A stretch of DNA of 64,000 bases. Source: Pseudisothecium myosuroides (Eukaryota; Streptophyta; Bryopsida; Hypnales; Lembophyllaceae). The first letter of the stretch is position 1. Each line of letters opens with the position of its first letter. The position numbers and the translations under genes were made by a program. The stretch is taken from contig OX637296.1 of the NCBI GenBank assembly GCA_951799445.1, forward strand, positions 4,030,001-4,094,000. The letters are read 5' to 3'. Below, in pieces: positions 13,955 through 25,091 of the stretch. The notes under the pieces are model-generated. The model had not been told where the DNA came from and did no database searches. It saw only the letters and a program-made list of their open reading frames with translations.

Positions 13955-14184
13955 TTAATCCTTAAAAGTCGAGGCGGACATTTTGTGTCCGATGGATGAT
14001 AGGGAATCAAACTGTATAGGACAAAAGTGCAACTATTCAAGCTCAAAATTTGATGTGGAAAGAGAAGATCTTCTACAGTAGTTTCACTTGCAATGAGTAC
14101 TTTTGCAATTTGGGAGGCTAATGATTCACACGGTAATAGAAAAAGATGATTTCAAGGATCACCCATTCGGCATTTAAGGATTAA
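13955..14184. mobile_element. short TTAA-end element (230 bp)
   Basis: TTAATCCTTAAA at 13955 is mirrored by TTTAAGGATTAA ending at 14184. The ends match the degenerate form of the TTAA family (compare 30326-30927). The interior is unique within the window as far as I can see, and non-coding. Confidence 0.6.
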
Positions 14185-14343
14185 ACATGCCATGTACTCT
14201 CCAAAACACCATCAAAAGCCCAAGAATATTGACTCAAATATATTGAAAATTATACTTGGTGTGAGCCAAAAAGGCTTACCACCTTGTGACATTCTTTTCA
14301 AGATAGACTTAGGCTCTTTGCTCAATTTCATGGAAGCTCATAA

Positions 14344-14607
14344 GGTGGGTACATCCAAAATCACACCTTGCCTAAAACCACCATCATTACTCTGAGTACA
14401 TCTCCAAAATCAATATGTACCCATGTCGAAGAAACCATTCTAGAACAAAAACTTTGACCCTTCATAACTTCTGCATACACTATCCAAATGTTGCATTCTT
14501 TGGTGCATTGAAACCTCCTCTCACTTGCCAACAAGAAAATATGGAAAATTAACTTGAGTCTAAGAGGCACAGTAGCAAAAAGTGCCGCCGTTTTGGAGGT
14601 ACCCACC
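14344..14607. mobile_element. 264-bp MITE, family with the copy at 21196-21479
   Basis: The left end reads GGTGGGTACATCCAAAATC and the right end GTTTTGGAGGTACCCACC, which is its near complement. The interior matches 21245-21479 over its whole length in the same orientation, for example around TACATCTCCAAAATCAAT and AACCTCC followed by CACTTGCCAA. It has no coding capacity. Confidence 0.7.
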
Positions 14608-14781
14608 CTTACTTAGTACTGAACAGTGTTGTGCAAATAAATTTTGTCAATGCAGTAATGTACCTGAAATTAATCCTACTTATAAAAATCATTCAAGGCA
14701 TTCACCTCAAAATCACATTGCATTTATAGGCACAGTAGAGAAGTTTCAAAGCTATAAATACAATCAAAATCTGTAATGCAT

Positions 14782-14973
14782 TAGAGTTAATCGTAAAGTG
14801 AACAAACGCCGGACCAAGAGCCCTAGTTTTAGAAAAACACAAGAGCAAACTCCTTGGAGCACCCAAACTGAGGTCTGATTGAGTTTGGTGCCGTGTTTGC
14901 TTTGTTCTATTCTTAGTTAAACCTTCCTTTGACACAGGTTCACAAACATAGGACAACTTTGCGATTAACTCTA
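14782..14973. mobile_element. 192-bp MITE, family with the copy in the bHLH intron
   Basis: The left end TAGAGTTAATCGTAAAGT and right end ACTTTGCGATTAACTCTA are inverted repeats with one mismatch in 18. The whole element is similar to 28825-29026: both contain the blocks AGAGTTTGGT (here GAGTTTGGTG) and CTAAACCTTCCT (here TTAAACCTTCCT) at matching positions. It is non-coding. Confidence 0.8.
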
Positions 14974-15792
14974 TTGTGACAAAAAATATCAATGTTCCCA
15001 TTAACTTACAAAGCTCAGGCATTTTCCTGGAGTTAAGCTTAGCCTCCCATGAAGTTCAAAAATTTGAGCCATCCAGTGGTTTTAGGATAAGTAACTAAAT
15101 GCTTTTAACATAGCCCTAAGCTTATGCAGTGTGAGTTGAGACCTTGAGTTATGAGCAAAGTTACCCATCATTTATCCTATCATTCTAAATGAATTGGAAG
15201 GCTAGCATTGTTGTACAATAAGGTAGTGTGCTCTAAAAGCGAGCGGCCTCTTCAAATCGACCCTATATTTAAGTATGAAATGGATGTTAGGTGGTCCCTA
15301 AATGGACCTCTCAAGCCATTGAGAGAATCAAGAGAAAAGCATTATCTATTGTAAGAGCCAATCATTGGCCTTCATTAACTCAAATCACTTTAGAAGTTGC
15401 AAGTGGTCAATTTAGGAAGACCTAGGGTCACAAATAGGTGCCTACAACAATTTTTTTTGAAAATTCATAAGTAATTCAAAAACGATTCAAAAAATATGAA
15501 ACCACTTGTGTAACGTTCCGCATCCATTTTTCTTTCTCTGAAAAATGATCCAAAAATATTTTTGTTCAAGGAAACCTGTGGAAAAGGCAGATCAGCCCTT
15601 AAATGGTCGCTTTTAGGCCATACTACCTTAGTATGCGCCCCAACTCAGGAAAGCTTCATGTTACAAATTATTCCTATCATAATGGAATTGTCATCATACA
15701 CCAGACTACGGTAGTGCCGCACTGCTACCATAGCAACTTGCAATGCAAATTAGAATGCTACCTTACTTCTTACTGTCTATAACAATAACAAT

Positions 15793-16060
15793 AAACATTA
15801 GAAAAAATTTCAGGCTTCTAGAAGGCCGCAAGATAGAATGGCAGTATTGCAATTATGGAAAAAAAAAAAAAAATCAAATCAAATTTAGAAATCTAACAAG
15901 GCACTACTAGTGCCACTTCAGATTTGCAATTTTTTTTAAATTTTTTTTTTTTTTTTCTCTATTTGCACCGCGGGGGGGGGGGGGGTTGCAGGGGGGAATA
16001 AAAACCAAAAGGCTTTCTGCAGGATTCAGATTTTTTGAAATGCTTGAAAAAAGTATGCAA
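15793..16060. other. orphan MULE-like end followed by homopolymer tracts
   Basis: From 15793, the words CATTAGAAAA and GAAGGCCGC resemble the ends of the element at 9602-11957, but no matching opposite end follows. Instead there is a run of A near 15859, long T runs near 15930-15955 and a run of about 14 G near 15972. This looks like a deleted element with expanded slippage tracts. The homopolymers are also places where assembly errors are likely. Confidence 0.4.
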
Positions 16061-16064
16061 AGAG

Positions 16065-16221
16065 ATGGGGGATTTTGTTAAAATGGCAATCATTCCACAA
16101 CAGTTTGGCACTTTTACAGTTTAGACTGCGCGGTATGAAATTTATACATGTCCTAGATGGTTTAGACTACACGGTCTGAAAATGGCATATGGAATATTGC
16201 CATTTTAATGAAATTCGCCAT
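16065..16221. mobile_element. 157-bp MITE with 4-bp target duplication (copy 1)
   Basis: The ends are ATGGGGGATTTTGTTAAAAT and its near complement ATTTTAATGAAATTCGCCAT. The tetranucleotide AGAG stands immediately on both sides (16061-16064 and 16222-16225). The interior carries two short repeats around the word GGTCTGAA/GGTATGAA joined to TCCTAGATGG. Two more copies are at 32180-33049 and 62464-62658, each with its own 4-bp duplication. There is no coding sequence. Confidence 0.8.
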
Positions 16222-16285
16222 AGAGATTAGATGTTTGATTCAATGTTTGGGATATTCTTTTCTTAGTTTAACAAGCTCATTTCCT

Positions 16286-17047
16286 TTAAACCCCTAAATG
16301 TCCAAAGCCTTCTCCAAAATTCACGATTTGAGAAAAATCATTATAAAGTGCTATTTTGAAGAATATTTTGGAAGTGATATACAAATAGAAAGTTGTAGAC
16401 TTTAAGTTTTAGATTCCATCCATACTGTTTCATTCACCAACACTATCACAAAAAAAAATTATAAATTTTGAGAGGAAAATTTAAAAATTCATTCTAAATT
16501 CAATTACAAATTTTTTTTTATCATTTTTTGAGTAAAATTTTTTGGAATGGATTTGAATGAAATTCTCATGACATATATTTGTTTGGAGATTTTTGTGTTC
16601 TTTAAATCTATGACCTCATTTTTGCAAATTCAGTTTTGAACTAGACTGAATGCAATTTTGGCTTGATCAATTACTTGACATACCTCCACATTTTTAAGTT
16701 TCGAAAAATATATATTCTAATAACATCAAATCCAACCATTAGATAGGACAACAACTTCGTAAAGTATCTCCAAAAATGACTTTCATCCAACAATAATGAC
16801 AATGAAACTTTCGTTTCAACCAGTTTGTTGTTTAGAAATTGGACGTTAGAGTGCTTAGGAGATGAATTCCATATTGAATTGTTTTTTCAAGTACCAAGTT
16901 TGGTTCTTCCCCTATTTTTTACTATAAATAAAAAATTTATAGATTTTTCCACAATGTTTTTTTCCAATGTTTTCAAATTGCAACCGGGTTTTTTTTCCAA
17001 TTCCACCAACAAACAATAAACTAACTAGAGGTTCAACTAGAGGTTTC
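16286..17047. other. possible left end of a TTAA element running into the gap
   Basis: TTAAACCCCTAAATGTCC at 16286 matches the terminal consensus of the TTAA family. The following sequence contains family-like blocks, but the right end cannot be identified before the run of N. No gene is visible. Confidence 0.35.
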
Positions 17048-17247
17048 NNNNNNNNNNNNNNNNNNNNNNNNNNNNNNNNNNNNNNNNNNNNNNNNNNNNN
17101 NNNNNNNNNNNNNNNNNNNNNNNNNNNNNNNNNNNNNNNNNNNNNNNNNNNNNNNNNNNNNNNNNNNNNNNNNNNNNNNNNNNNNNNNNNNNNNNNNNNN
17201 NNNNNNNNNNNNNNNNNNNNNNNNNNNNNNNNNNNNNNNNNNNNNNN
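17048..17247. other. assembly gap, 200 N
   Basis: Exactly 200 ambiguous bases. A round number indicates a scaffold join of unknown true length rather than a measured gap. Order and orientation across this point are therefore less certain than elsewhere. Confidence 0.99.
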
Positions 17248-17461
17248 TGGTGACTTTGATTATCCACTGCACACAAAAAGATTCTTTGTTTCTAAGTCTA
17301 ATAGATCTGTAAGTTTTGACCACCAACTTAATCTTTTCAAGTGCATAGGACCAATGAACTACATTAGCAATATTGCAGTAAGGTAGTTTGCTCTGAAAAT
17401 GCCCATATTTTAAAAGCGATCATGACACAAAGTGCATTTTGATTTCTTCAATGTACCATCA

Positions 17462-17587
17462 ATGTATGATAGGGTACAATCAAAATGGCGTTTTTGCATT
17501 CCCAGGGAAAGAAATTTCAGTGCTCCCAACTTTGGCACCGTCTTGAGGGCTGAAAATTGTTTTTTACCATGAAATTTTTGGCATGGG

Positions 17588-17677
<90 letters not shown>

Positions 17678-18263
17678 AATAACATGTATATTAAATTTCA
17701 ATGTCAAAAGATTTACCAAAAAAAAGATATTCAAAGTCTACCAACATGTGTAGCAGTGAAAAAAAATTCACTATTGCCAACTTTGACACCCTCCCAAAGG
17801 CTGAAACATATATTTTTTACCATTAAATTTTTGGCATGAGATTATCTACATGTTGATAATATGTGTGCCAAATTTCAAGGTCAAAAGATTTACACAAAAA
17901 AAGATATTTGAAATCTACCAACATGTGTAGTTGTGAGAAACAATTTCACTACTACCAACTTCAACACTCTTCCAAGGGTTGAAAAATTGTTTATTTACAA
18001 TGAAATTTTTGTTATGGAATCATCTCTACGTTAATAACAAGTGTGCCAAATTTCAAGGTCAAAAGATTCACACAAAAAAGATATGCTAATTCTACCAACA
18101 TGTGTAGTTGTGAGAATAATTTTTTCAGCCCTTGGAATAGTGTCATTTTATGGGTAAAGTTTCACATGGATGTAAAAAATCATTCTTAGAACTACACATG
18201 TTGGTAGAATTAGCATATTGTAAATGCAAAAACGCCATTTTGATTGGTACCCTACTGTACATT
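17462..18263. mobile_element. TIR element with three internal tandem repeats
   Basis: The inverted ends are about 40 bases: ATCAAAATGGCGTTTTTGCA on the left and AATGCAAAAACGCCATTTTG on the right. Inside, a unit of about 165-178 bases recurs three times, marked by CCAACTTTG near 17530, CCAACTTTG near 17778 and CCAACTTC near 17956, each followed by a block like AAATTTTTGGCATG. The first unit is expanded by the microsatellite at 17591-17674. No protein is encoded. Confidence 0.65.
17591..17674. repeat. AT dinucleotide microsatellite, about 42 units
   Basis: An unbroken AT run inside the first tandem unit of the surrounding element. It is likely to be length-polymorphic. Confidence 0.97.
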
Positions 18264-18475
18264 TGAGGAGGTGGTTGCTTTTAATGACCACTACTGCATC
18301 TCAACTTCAAAAATTTGTAACTAATTCCATGAAGGTCCAAAAAATATGAAACGACTTGGATTAGATGCCAATTCCATTTTTCTACCTAAACAAATTTCCT
18401 CAAAATTGTTTCAAGGAGTTTAGCCTCCCCGAAAAGGCCGACAATCAGCTCTTAAATGGTACTACCTTACCGCCC
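18254..18475 (+). repeat. dispersed repeat block R1
   Basis: A block built around ATATGAAACGACTTGGATTA. Similar blocks in the same orientation occur near 11045-11235 (inside the nested TTAA element), 15440-15620 and 20140-20355 (inside the TTAA element at 18980), and in reverse at 22925-23165. It seems to be an internal module of TTAA-family elements that also occurs alone. Non-coding. Confidence 0.6.
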
Positions 18476-18979
18476 TCAATCTGGTGGCCTCCAAGGCATC
18501 TGAAAACCAGCCAGGCCTTGAAAAATCTCAACCCCTGGTGCTGATCTCAAGCAATTGATGGGAGGAGTCCTTTTTGCAACAAGATCACAGTACTACTGCT
18601 CCTTCTTACTTACAAACGAACCGTATCGTTTGAATTCAGTTCGACAACAGTCTCTGGAATGAGTGCTCCCATAAGAGAGTCCTATTTCTATTTCAGAAAT
18701 CAACATATGATGGTTTTGAAGATCTCCCCAATGCAATTGATTGATGGCGTAAGGGAACTATACAAAAAAAATGAAATTAGGTTTCCCTATACTAATTTCT
18801 CAAAATTTGACACTATATAAATATTTATTGTTATTGTAAAAATGCACTACTTTTGAATTAGGTATTGTTGTAATTAGGACTCATGAACTTCCATGTGTAC
18901 AAATGGAAATATCTGTAGAAGTATTTCTTGACTTTGATTGCTTGTAAAGTAAATTTCTTAGGGTAAGGCAACCTAATTA

Positions 18980-20490
18980 TTAACCCCTAAAGGACCGTTT
19001 GTCCCCTCGGGAGACAATTTGGATCCGGGTAGGTTCCTATTGTCTCAATTTGTAGTAAAAAAATTTAGGATTTTTTGAGGTTGTGTAGTTTTGCAAGAGC
19101 TTCGTGGATATATAGTTTTTATTTAAATCGGTGTCCGGGAGTATAAATTATGGCACAATAAGCCCCAAATGGAGATTGGCGGGCCAATGGTGCTAGTATG
19201 TGAGCCCAAGAATGTGAGCTTGTAAGCATTGAGCCTACAATATAGGTACCTATAATATAGATACCACACACTATAGAAGGTGTATGTATCATAAACACTT
19301 ATAATATGGGTATTTGTAACATATATACCTTATAATCATAGATGGTTTTCATAATATATACACCTATAACATAGATGAGTAGTATTCTAGGCTCATAGGC
19401 TCACACTTCTATGCTCACATAATAGCAACCCTCATTGGCGGGCAGCCAAAAAAAATCACAAAAAGTGAAAATAATTTTTCTTAAATTTTTTTCTTGAAAT
19501 ATTATATTTTCGTCTACACGTGAAGCTTAGATTCATTCAATTTGGACTTGTGATGAAAAAGTTATGGACAATCTTATTTTTTCGGGCAATCTAAGCATCT
19601 TCTTGAAAAAATAACCTATAAGATTCATTTTTGAATGCAATTTTTACAATTTTCCAAAAAAAATTGTTGGACATGGTTAAATTTGCTTGCTAGAACAATC
19701 TCACCGTTGGGATTACTGTGTTTCAACTCCATCTTAGAGTTATTAATGGTTTAGTCTTTCCTTCATTCTTGAACCTACTTCTGCTTAACAATTTTTTAAT
19801 GAGTGAAAATTAAGTTTTTTTTTCCTAAATTTTTTCCCTATATTCTCAACTCAAATATGCAATATAAAAAGTTTAAAAAATCAAAATCAGTAGAATAAAA
19901 AATTTAAGTTAAAAAGATTCAAAGCCAAAAAATCTAGTCATAGAAGGTGTAAAAAAACTTTTTTTCTTCACTTTGGATGCAAATATTTTGCAATCCATGC
20001 GGTCAAAGTTTCTGAAATTTCTTCCATACGTACTTATAAGGTAGGAGGTTTGAACTCGGATTGGGCATTTTGAATGGAACATGCCTCAGAGGTACATTCT
20101 GCTTTCTTCAATTTATCAAAATGTACCAATAGTGTACATTTCAGGGGGTGGTCGCTTTTAGAGCCCTCTAGTGTTTTGACTTCAAAATTTCATAACTAAT
20201 TCCATGAAGCTTCAAAAAATATGAAACGACTTTGGCCAGATGTCAATTCTCCTTGTCTTTCAAGGAAATTTCATTGAAAAATATTTCAAGGTGTTTCACT
20301 TCCCTAAAATTCAGTTCTCGCCCTTAGATGGTCCACTTATAGACCTCCTACTTTACTAGTCTAGTATAAAATCCTACGGTTAGATATGCAAAAAAAAAAA
20401 CAATTTTTAAAGTTTTTTGCTCTTCGCAATAGAAATGGCAATTTCAAATGTTGTTTGATGGAAAAAAAGCCTCGGTCCTTTAGGGGTTAA
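18980..20490. mobile_element. 1.5-kb TTAA-end TIR element
   Basis: It is bounded by TTAA at 18980-18983 and 20487-20490. The termini are CCCCTAAAGGACCG and CGGTCCTTTAGGGG, exact complements over 14 bases. The interior includes the R1 block, a reversed block shared with the 32428-33018 copy (around AATCCATGCGGTCAAAGTTT) and an inserted MITE at 19185-19433. No transposase frame exists. A 12-bp direct repeat like AAGGCAACCTAA lies just outside each TTAA, which suggests local duplication at the insertion point. Confidence 0.8.
19185..19433 (+). mobile_element. 249-bp MITE with 10-bp target duplication
   Basis: The element is flanked by the perfect direct repeat ATTGGCGGGC (19175-19184 and 19434-19443). 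The ends are inverted repeats around GCTAGTATGTGAGC and GCTCACATAATAGC. The same element lies in reverse at 52099-52344. A 10-11 bp duplication fits a Mutator-like family. It sits inside the TTAA element at 18980-20490 and is therefore younger than that insertion. Confidence 0.85.
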
Positions 20491-21195
20491 GGCAACCTAG
20501 TTTTACTATTTTGTTTACACCTAAAATCGTACAAATTGAAGCAATTCAACATGGTTCCCATTATTGTATTAGACTACAAAATTTTCAAAGTGCTGAAAAT
20601 AGGCGTTTTTAAAACCGACTACATACTCTCATAAATAGTAGCAGTATGTTTCAGGCGAGAATTTAGAAAATGACCTTTTCTCAGATGTAGACCTTACTTG
20701 CGCCTTTACAACTATATTATATTAAGTACATAGTGTCACGACCCTTGTCACGACTCCTATCATAAAATCCCATGTTTTCATTCCGGAGAAGTATCCTCCA
20801 GTTGTTTCATTTACTGTTCATGATGAAAACCTAGAGCACAGCGAACATTCCTGTGATTCATTATGCACACATTTCCCCTACAATATAATACATGCATGCT
20901 AATATGGTGTAAATATGTATGATGCAAATACACACCATTTCTCTAATAACATTGCACTTTTTATATGGGCCAAATGGGCCTCCAACTAACAGGCATTCTC
21001 ACTAGGTATACACTCGGTAATTGCATAGTCTTTAGATTGATGTACCCATTGTGTACATTTCTTGACATAATCTTTTCAATACTTCAATATGAGGTGGTGG
21101 ATCTTCAAAATATACAATTTTAGAGTGTGCCAGTAGAGACAGGTGGATGTATTTTGTTTAGTAGTTGCTACCTTTTCTGTTCTAATCTAGCACAA

Positions 21196-21479
21196 GGTGG
21201 GCACCCTCAATTGCGCCACTGACCCTAAATTGCCACCCTAAATTGCCATCTTTGCTTTGTGTACATCTCCAAAATCAATTATAAATGTACCTATGTGGCA
21301 GAAATTGCTTTAGAATCAAACTTTGTTCCTTAATAATTTGTACATATAGTATTCAAATGTCGCATTTTTTGGTGCATTAGAACCTCCTTTCACTTGCCAA
21401 TAAAAAAATATGGAAACTTGACCAGTTTAATAATAGTAACTAGGTACACTAGCAAACAATGGTGGATTTGGAGGTATCC
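21196..21479. mobile_element. MITE, second copy of the 14344-14607 family
   Basis: The left end reads GGTGGGCACCCTCAA and the right end TTTGGAGGTATCC. The interior from about 21245 matches the 14.3-kb copy throughout, so both are in the same orientation. It is more diverged at its left end. Confidence 0.6.
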
Positions 21480-21670
21480 AGTTTACACAACATTAGTAAT
21501 TTTTGAATTGGTGCCTACATCCAAATGACTATCAATTGCCGGGTTTTTGTATTCTCAAAGACTTCTATGAAGTGAAAATACGCAAAGGCAATTTGTCCTT
21601 GTCCTCATTCATGTCAAGTAGATTTCTATTGAAAGTGTCCCCCCAGAGTGCAATTCAATCGTTTCCATAC

Positions 21671-22600
21671 TTAACCCCTAAAGTTCCATGACTATGTTTT
21701 CACCGAAAACACTCAAAAACTGCCATTTTTAGTATAAGTACCAATTTTTTGAAAAAAACTATTTTGACACATGTAACCGTAGGATCTTATAGTAAACTAG
21801 TTTTAGAAGATGTGGAAAAAATTTCAGAATTTTCCACCATGCAGATTTGGAAGATATTAGCATTTTAATTGGCAAAAATCCTTTTTTTGTTCCTCCGAAA
21901 AATAGGGCAGCTGCACTTCACAAGGTCACATTTGTATGAAAAAATGTCCAAAATGGTGGTGCTTCTTTCAATTATTTTTCCTAAATAAGTTGGCTACATG
22001 CTTAAAATTTTTCAAATCATTTGGAATTGTTCAACATATACAAAAAAAATAGTAAGTAGAAAGAAGTAGAGAATGATCCAAAATACTAAATTGTTAAGAA
22101 TTTAATTATGGAATTGAAAAATGTCAATCCCAATGGTTGTAATGTTGTAATACAAAACCTAAATCCTATGATTTTTTTTTTCAAAAAATATTAAAAATTG
22201 AGTTAAATAAACAACTTCAAAGTTTATTTTAGAGTAGAGAATCCATAACTGCCCGCAAACTAAAAGACCTCATAACTTTTTACTCATCGGTCAAAATGGA
22301 ATGATTTAAAGCTTTCCACGTACATATAACTCTAGAAAACTAATTTCAAATTTTTATTTTTGAAAAAAGTGATTTTTTCATATCTGCCCGGACTGCCCGC
22401 CCGGTGAAAAAAGTAACATATTAGGCCATAACTTTTGACTCCTATTTTGAAATGTCATGAAATTTAGTGCACATGAAAGATATTCCTCGTCCCCACCTTC
22501 TATTAAAATTTCAGTTTAAAATATGAAAATCTCTAGTCACACGTACTTGCCCAAAATTGCTATGTTGCTAAAAATAGCAGGCTGGTCCTTTAGGGGTTAA
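21671..22600 (+). mobile_element. 930-bp TTAA-end element
   Basis: It runs from TTAACCCCTAAAG at 21671 to CCTTTAGGGGTTAA at 22600, with one TTAA at each end. It is collinear and highly similar over its full length to 52829-53754, which suggests that both moved from a common source fairly recently. Shared landmarks include AACCGTAGGATCTT, ATAACTGCCCGCAAAC and CATAACTTTTGACTC. There is no open frame of useful length. A degenerate reversed relative is at 6286-7070. Confidence 0.85.
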
Positions 22601-22924
22601 CTATGATAGGTTGACTACTGACAGAGTCTCTAGATTTTGATATTAGGACCAAGTTATGTAACAATGTCAGTGGCCTAGGGAATTCCACTTCGAAAATTGA
22701 TAGAATTAATTATAATTATGTCTTACCCAAATATTTTAATATTTTTTTGGAAAACATGATTTTCAATTGCTAATACAACAAAAACATGTATTTTTCCCCC
22801 AAATAAAACATGCCTCCAACCATACTGAATTGCTGATTTCAATAATTTTGAGTGTTTCCGCTTAGAGGGGCATCATATAGAGTAAGCTTAACACAAACAC
22901 CGGTCCTACCATCCCTTTGTTCTC

Positions 22925-23165
22925 TATCTTTATATAAGCTAGGAGGTCCATAAATCGCTCATTCAAGAGCTACAACTAAATTTTGGGGAGGTGAAACGTC
23001 TTAAAAACATTTTTCACTAAATTTTCCCTTGAAAGACAATTGGAATTGGCATCTAACCCAAATCAATTTAATATATTTTGGAGCTTTGTGGAATTATTTA
23101 TGAAATTTTGAAGTTGAAATGGCATAGGGCTCTAAAATCGCCCACTTCATAAAATTGTACACTCA
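22925..23165 (-). repeat. dispersed repeat block R1, reversed
   Basis: On the minus strand this matches the R1 module seen at 18254-18475, including the block before CTTGTC/CAATTGTC and the run near AGATGCCAATTCC. It is not bounded by recognisable TTAA ends here. Confidence 0.55.
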
Positions 23166-23660
23166 CTAGGGGTATTAAGGGGACCCATTCTAATTAATCG
23201 ACATTTCACACTATATAAATATCTACCTTTTCTGTACATCGATAGTTATTGAAGTGTCCGGGGGTTGTACATCATGTTTCAAACATCTACAATTTTCCAA
23301 GATAAGTCCCTTTAATTTTTTGGTCCCCTTAATACCCCTATTCAGTGTTCATTATTTATACATTACTAAAGGCTACTCAAAAGCAACATGTACAACTAGT
23401 GTGCATTTGAGGAGGTGGGCGCTTTTTAGAGCTTGAACACTTTGAGAACCTCCTACCTATGTACATGCAAGCCCACTTAAGCTTGTCCACAGCTATATGT
23501 ACTGTGCAGGTACATACATGTAGCTGCCAGTACTTGTCCATCCTTTCATTCTGGGCAACAAAACTAACTTCCTTCACCATGATGGCCTGTCCTCACCTCC
23601 ATTGAATTACTGACCTCACCTCAGGTCGGCCCTTGAAACCGACTCCCCTCTCCTCTCCAC

Positions 23661-23906
23661 CAGGGCTTTTTTTTTTCATTTTTGAAGAAGTGCCATAGTG
23701 GCAATATAAAATGTTATAGTGGTGCTCCAAATTGCAACATTCATCCACTTATTGGATTTATAGTATGGTTTTCATCCACAATTAGGCGATTTCATCTAAT
23801 ATATTTTTTAATTTCAAAGTTGTCTGGCGATTTCATCCAATTTTTTTGGCATTTTTTATAACCTTTTTGGCTATAAGGCTATAAAAAATGCCAAAAAAAA
23901 GCCCTG
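23661..23906. mobile_element. hAT-type MITE with perfect 8-bp duplication (copy A)
   Basis: The element begins CAGGGCTTTTTTTT and ends AAAAAAAAGCCCTG, and is flanked on both sides by CTCTCCAC (23653-23660 and 23907-23914). CAGGG/CCCTG ends with an 8-bp duplication are diagnostic of hAT transposons. It is 246 bp long and non-coding. Its interior resembles the neighbouring copy B. The intact duplication argues for a fairly young insertion. Confidence 0.93.
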
Positions 23907-23922
23907 CTCTCCACCAGTCTAC

Positions 23923-24208
23923 CAGGTGTTTTTTTTTCCAATTTATATGAAGTGCCAAAGTGGCGATATAAAATGTTATAATAGTGTTCTAAATTTCAGT
24001 ATTCATCCACATATTGGATAGAAAATATCACATTAGCACATATCACAGGTCTATAATTCTATTTTCATCTACCTAATTTAGCGATTTCATCCAAGTTTTT
24101 TTTTTAAATTTGAAGTTTTCTGGCAAAACACTTCACAATTTTTTTTTACCAATTTTTAGCCAAATTTTGGTGCAATCTGGCACTAGAAAGCCCCCCCAAA
24201 AGGCCCTG
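23923..24208. mobile_element. hAT-type MITE with perfect 8-bp duplication (copy B)
   Basis: It begins CAGGTGTTTTTTTT and ends AAAAGGCCCTG, flanked by CAGTCTAC on both sides (23915-23922 and 24209-24216). It shares with copy A the words GAAGTGCCA, ATATAAAATGTTATA and GGCGATTTCATC (here AGCGATTTCATCC). Only 16 bases, the two adjoining target duplications, separate the copies. They lie about 0.9 kb upstream of the bHLH start codon. Confidence 0.93.
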
Positions 24209-25007
24209 CAGTCTACTCATTCCTCTATTTGGATGAAACATCGATGAAGCCCTCCGTCCGTCCGTCCGTCCATTCCAACCCCGAATTTATCATCCATGGA
24301 TTTTGTTGGTGCTGCAGGACACTCCCTGGTTTCAAGTGTCCTGCGCAGTTAGTTGCGCTTTGAGTTTGCTATTGATGAGGCGTGATGTCACCGCCCTCCT
24401 CTTCCCCTTCCGTTCCAAGGTTTCCATGTCAATGCAAACAAAACCAACAATGCAAACAGACGATCAGAAAGCTCCTTGAAATCCAAGAATCGTTCGAATT
24501 CTAGCTACCCCAGACTTTGCAAGTATAATTCCATCAATGCTGGTTGGTTTCGTTTCGATTCCCGGCCAAGCTTTGGTTTCCCTGCAGCGTACTAGCTGAT
24601 CATGCAAGAAGCCGCCATCCATTCATGCATGGCGATGGCGATTGATTCTTTGCGCATGATTCTTGATTTCGAGTCGTCATTGAATCTGGTTTCGTTTCGT
24701 TTCTACTCACAAACTTCATTAGCTTTCTCGTCGCGAAATTCTGAGTGCTGATCAGATAGACAAGGCTGGAGTCGGATGCAATTCATGGTGATGGAGATTC
24801 TTTATTTGTGAGTGATTTGATCTGGGAGTGAGTACGAATAGCTTACTTAGTTGCTTCTTGCAATTAAACAGAATTGAAGGAAGTTGGGTTTCGATGATTT
24901 TCGAAGGTTGATGATATGGCATTTCCGACGCAGCAGCAGATGCGAGAAGGATGCAATTGGGTACCGATTCTGCGACTTATGTGTTGCGAGGTGCGCGTGG
25001 GGATCGA

Positions 25008-25066
25008 TTTATAAGAGTTTGCGATTGAATCCGCGCGCGATCGATCGGGGAAGTGGAAGTATATAA
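25008..25066 (+). promoter_or_regulatory. candidate TATA boxes of the bHLH gene
   Basis: TTTATAA at 25008-25014 and TATATAA at 25060-25066. The second is only about 25 bases before the start codon at 25092, so if it is used the leader would be almost absent. The upstream one would give a leader of about 50 bases. The choice cannot be made from sequence. Confidence 0.4.
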
Positions 25067-25091
25067 GCGGGTTTCGATTTCCGACATCTGA

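Noticed and set aside
16967..17386. Frames crossing the gap
   Set aside because: Half of the translation consists of unknown bases, so there is no evidence of coding.
17410..17685. 91-codon frame with a Tyr-Ile repeat
   Set aside because: It is made by the AT microsatellite and extends only into transposon sequence.
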